A stretch of 64,000 nt of DNA from Parasponia andersonii (lineage: Eukaryota > Streptophyta > Magnoliopsida > Rosales > Cannabaceae), in the NCBI GenBank assembly GCA_002914805.1, contig JXTB01000084.1, positions 954,857 to 1,018,856 of the forward strand. Direction: 5' to 3'. Of the stretch, positions 59,664 through 64,000 are shown piece by piece (position 1 is the stretch's first letter; each line of letters opens with the position of its first letter). Both the position numbers and the translations under genes were made by a program. Under the pieces are notes generated by a model that saw only the letters and a list, made by a program, of their open reading frames with translations, made no database searches and was not told the DNA's origin.

Positions 59664-62600
59664 AACCCCTGTTGGCATTGTTAAATAAAATCTAAAATAT
59701 TAAATATTCTTACACAAGACATGGACTACTTATTGCTAGTGTGAAAAGGGTTATATGTCTTTTTTTTTTCCAGTTTTAATTTTATTCTTTGAATTAAACT
59801 AAATAATACTTACGTATTAAAAATATATGCAAATGTCTAACCCTCAACGTAGAATTTGAATTGAGGATATTATATCTATTGACGAACATTTAAAAATTTA
59901 TTAAAAATAATTTTAAACAATCAGTACAAATTACCTAATTTTGCACACAAATTATATATTTACATATATTTTAAGCTTGAAGTATAATTTTATAAAAATT
60001 AAAAAACACAATGAACTTTGTCTTTGTAGCTAGCCCAGTATCAAAAATAACAAACATAATAAACTTTGTTTTGTAGTTAGCCCAGTATCAAAAATAGCAA
60101 TTGATATGTTTTGTTTTCGATTGCATAGACCGGAGAAAATGAAGATGTAAGAGCTACACTACCTTCTTTTTTGGTATAAATGGAAAGAAATAAAATCAAA
60201 AGTCTCTCTATTACTTGATAGAAAATTAGGTGACATATACCTTTGAGATTTAGAAAATACACCACTCTCAATCATTTTTAGATGAAATACACTTCTTTTA
60301 AAAAAAGAGGTACAAAAAAACTTATATACCTTTAAGTCGAGAGCGCTATATATAGATATCGAAAGCTAGGCACAATATTTAGGAACTTGACAGGTAAAAA
60401 AAAATATATTTGAGTGTTTAGCAGCAAATAGAGTGTCAAAAGTGCTAGACATGATATCGAGCCGTGCTAGATAGAGTATCGAGTAGCAATAGACAATGTG
60501 TCTAGTAAGTTGAAAGAGATATATATGTATACATATTTGAATTTTGCACTAGAGAACGGTATTGGGAGTGTTAGACATAGTGTCAAGAGACATTAGACAA
60601 GATATTTAATAATTCGACCTATTTTGTCTAACTAGAATGTAGATCATTGATGAGATAAATACTAAGGATATTTTAGTATTTAAAATAATTTAAAACTTAA
60701 AATGTGTACTCATAAAAAATTTATTAAAAAAGTGTACTAAAATACATCATGACAAAGGTATATTTTGCGAAAAAAAACCCAGTGGAATGAAAAAATGGAA
60801 AGAATGATATTGTTTTATCAATATAATACTACTTGTTGTACACAAATTTTCACCTTGTCAAATTCTAGACTAGCTTGTTCAAAATGGTCATGTCGAATAG
60901 TTAATCAATTAAGCAAGTAGCTTGATCCGTATAAGGTATAAGCATACCACCAAATTATCCTTTTATTTAAACTGAGATTTAGTTAATATAATCCTGAGAC
61001 TTGGGGATACAAAACTTAGGCTAATTTGAGATATTCTGATGGTATCAATTTGAATTCAAATAATTGTAATTAGCATATAAATACTAAATTTAGGGGACAA
61101 AGGGATTCAGACTCTCATACATATAAATATAATAATATTAGTAACTCTAATAAATGTAGACTCTTTAATCGAAAAACTTAACCATTCTAAAAAGAAGTGT
61201 CGTTTATAGATTTTCATTATCGTTTTATTATTTCGTAGTTGAACTAATTTTTGGTATCAACACTACTCTATTATTTGAATGTAAATTTTTTTCATAAATG
61301 TTTCCAATTTTAAACGAAATTAAAAACTGACAAAAAAAAAATTAAAGATTTGAAATATATTGCCAAATCAATTTCTTTTTGGAATTTTTCCTTCCAAACA
61401 ACTGTCCAAACCGAAATCCATCCGTTAATCCTATATTCTTTTCCTTCCATTTCTTCTTTTTACCAGACGCACTAAGATGGTGTAGCCCCAGACCTCTAAT
61501 GTCAATTATAAGGCTTACTCAAAATTCCTAGAATCATTGTAAAAGCTGGACACCAACAAAAAAGGCAATTTCTTAAATCATCATTAGGACACATATTTTT
61601 AAAAAATAACATAAGAACATATGAATGTTTACATCAAATATAATTTTTTGGTGAAATTCGCCAATTGCTTACATCAGATATATGTTCTCTATATAAACAT
61701 CTCCTTAAATAGGGATATATAGTCCGACACCCTTAAAATTATGATTTGACTACTTGGGTGGAAAATACAAATGTTCATCTATCGAAATGAACCAACCCCT
61801 TCCCCTCCCCCCCCAACAAAAAAAAAAGAAAAAAAAAAAAGAAAAAAGAGAAAAGAGGACCTGTCGTGGAATAAGATAATTAGAAATGTGTTTGAATGGT
61901 CACCATCAATGATCATCATGCTTGCAGCCATTCCCCACCGCGAGATCATTAAGGTTATACATCATATAATCTCCAAGCATATTCTGTAGTACTAAACTTA
62001 CTAGCATCTTTTATCACTGTTTATTATCTTAAAAAAAAAAAAAACGATCTGTTGTAGTTGTCCCATCAACCGAGAACAAAGTTGATTGCCATCAATATTG
62101 AAACGACAAGAAAAAGTTCTTTTTTTCTGATCGAGAACGACAAGAAACAAGTTTAATTATATGTTCCAAACGACTTAATTATATCATGGCAATGTAAAGG
62201 AGTTCGTTAGCAAAGTCGTTTGAATATATCCCACAATTTTGAGACTATTCACACATTGGTTTACCACCGTATCCCTCCACAAACAAATTGTGGATCTATT
62301 AGAAGAAGAAATTTCTCCAATTAAAGTAGCTTATTTTATACTTCCAATAGGAACTTAGTTAAATCATGGGTAACTTGATCACGTACACAAATTTAGTAAT
62401 GACACTAGGAAAAAAAAAAGTGAAGTACACTATATATTCAACTAACAATTAAACAAATTACTAATTGGTAGGTTACGTCATAAATGAGAGATTGATAAAC
62501 CACATAATGCATCTAACTCTATTGGTTAAAGATATACTATAACTAAATACTCTACACCATGCACCTGATCGAGTAGATTCATTATATTAATGATATGATG

Positions 62601-64000
62601 ATAGTTCTTATGTATAACATTTAAAACTTGAAAGATTCAACTTTATAAGAAAACCATACACTGATACAGAAAAACAATAAAAATAAATTAACTCACCTGA
62701 ATCTAGAATCAAGCCAAACAAAATGATTATATGTCTAAATTTATGATAACAACAACCTTCACACAAAACGAAACAAAGGATTAAGGAATATTAAAGAGAA
62801 AATGAAAAGGAAACTCACCACCCATTTTTTTTTTTTAAAAAAACAATTGTGCGCTAATATTCAAAATCTTTTTTACTACTTTCGTTTAATTAGCAACTGA
62901 TATGATAATGTTTCCGGTGTATGTAATCCATCAAAATGAGACTTAATGCGTCACAAACGCAATTTCCCAACAATAATGGGAAAATTATGTGCTGCTTGAT
63001 AGTTTGAACCAAAATAGTCATCCTTAATTATTAAATGATGTCAGTTTAATGTTTCTTGTAAGGGACGTCAATTAAAACTGGTTGCTAATTTCTAATAAAA
63101 GAGTAATGTGTGTAAGAGGCACTTAATTGTTCTTACATGTGCAATATTGAAGATCACCCAAAAGAAACCGCCTCCAATAGCCCCAGTACTACTTAAAGGC
63201 AATTTGTTGAAACTTTGGAGTGATTTAGAAGCTGAACTTATTATTGTTATTTAAAATAATTTATTTAATCTTCTGAAGAATAGCTTTTTGACTAACATGA
63301 AATCCCCATCATAAAAACTTCCACTGGTTAGCTTGTTCTTCATTACAGAGAAGTGGTTTATTCTTTTAATGCTAAAATCCCTGTCACTTAATCAAGCAAA
63401 AAGAGTACACTCCTTTATATGAATGTGGGCATTTCAATTATATTTCCTTTGTTTTTTTTTCTTTTAAAAAAAAAAAAGAAAATTTCTCTTTGCCCCCACT
63501 TTGACATACACTTTACAACTAATACAGAGAATAAAAGTCGAAAGATTAAGATTTGCGTGTTAGTAAAAAATCAACGGATGAACAAGAGATTTGTAAGCGT
63601 TGAGAAAATCGGGGGGGGGACACATGATGCACATGCATTTAATTAAATAAAAACAAAAAGCCATTCCTAAGCAACTAGCTTTTTTCTATTTATCCCTTAA
63701 AAAAGAAAAGATTTATAAAAAAAAGTATAATGTATTTCTTAATTGTTTTCGTGTGTAGAGAGGTATAGTTCTTAGGGCAGGGGAAAGTTCCATTTATTTG
63801 TATTATATTCCATATAAGTTAGCTGACGCAGACCTCTAACCTTATACTTTATACAAAAAAAACAGATGGGGCACCACCTCATTGCCAGTACTACCAATAT
63901 TTTTTTGACCTTTTTGTTTAATATTTCTGGGCATATAAATACCTACTTATACAGATAAAAAGACAAAACTTATTATTCAGTGCAAATAATTGAACTTTTT
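59664..64000. other. Intergenic to the window end; nothing recognised beyond small repeats
   Basis: AT-rich. A tandem pair of about 50 bp lies at about 60009-60098 (AGCCCAGTATCAAAAATA repeated). A loose series of CTAGACA/GTATCGAG units lies at 60425-60600. A C-run followed by an A-run is at 61807-61835. No gene recognised. Confidence 0.5.
60009..60098. repeat. About 50-bp tandem pair
   Basis: AGCCCAGTATCAAAAATA ends both units (about 60031 and 60080), each preceded by AACTTTGT(C)TTTGTAG. Confidence 0.75.

Overview
The window is nuclear DNA from a dicot plant. It is AT-rich, with TA and GA microsatellites, gene islands split by GT-AG introns, and abundant Ty3/gypsy, Ty1/copia, LINE and MITE-type repeats. 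Plant-only or plant-typical families (OEP16-4, Golgi UDP-glucuronate decarboxylase, CDPK-related kinase, plant monoacylglycerol lipase) fix the kingdom. I do not name a species.

Layout. 1-551 is a truncated LTR on the minus strand. About 770-2600 is a decayed LINE ORF2 end (zf-RVT plus RNase H). About 3510-5696 is an unassigned repeat-like stretch. 6225-9290 is a CDPK-related kinase (CRK) pseudogene that keeps its introns. 10885-11098 is a MITE. 11603-22788 is a nearly complete but inactivated Tat-lineage gypsy element of 11.2 kb, flanked by the duplication ATTAC. It carries gag-pol on the plus strand and a spliced antisense ORF downstream of pol. About 23860-24260 looks like an orphan 5' leader exon on the minus strand.

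Gene island one: RPL22 (minus, 26387-27632) and OEP16-4 (plus, 28215-30051) stand head to head across a roughly 350-bp shared promoter with telo-boxes and site II elements. RPL22 lacks a recognisable middle exon. 30-46 kb is gene-poor. It holds a non-coding copia-type element (36609-42361, TSD TTGGA), further MITEs, a purine-rich foldback element and several tandem duplications.

Gene island two: a MAGL8-like monoacylglycerol lipase (plus, 46577-50714), a LINE scrap with a 15-bp target-site duplication just behind it (50917-51688), and a UXS-type UDP-glucuronate decarboxylase (minus, 52530-56502). The UXS gene contains an apparent U12-type AT-AC intron and a GC-AG intron. 56.7-64 kb is intergenic, with one hAT-like non-autonomous element (59065-59654).

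The genes are ordinary, independent housekeeping or metabolic loci and form no operon-like pathway. The most unusual signals are the antisense multi-exon ORF of the Tat element, the mixed intron types of UXS, the MITE family that sits only in TA microsatellites, and the missing RPL22 exon. I saw no tRNA, rRNA or CRISPR array.
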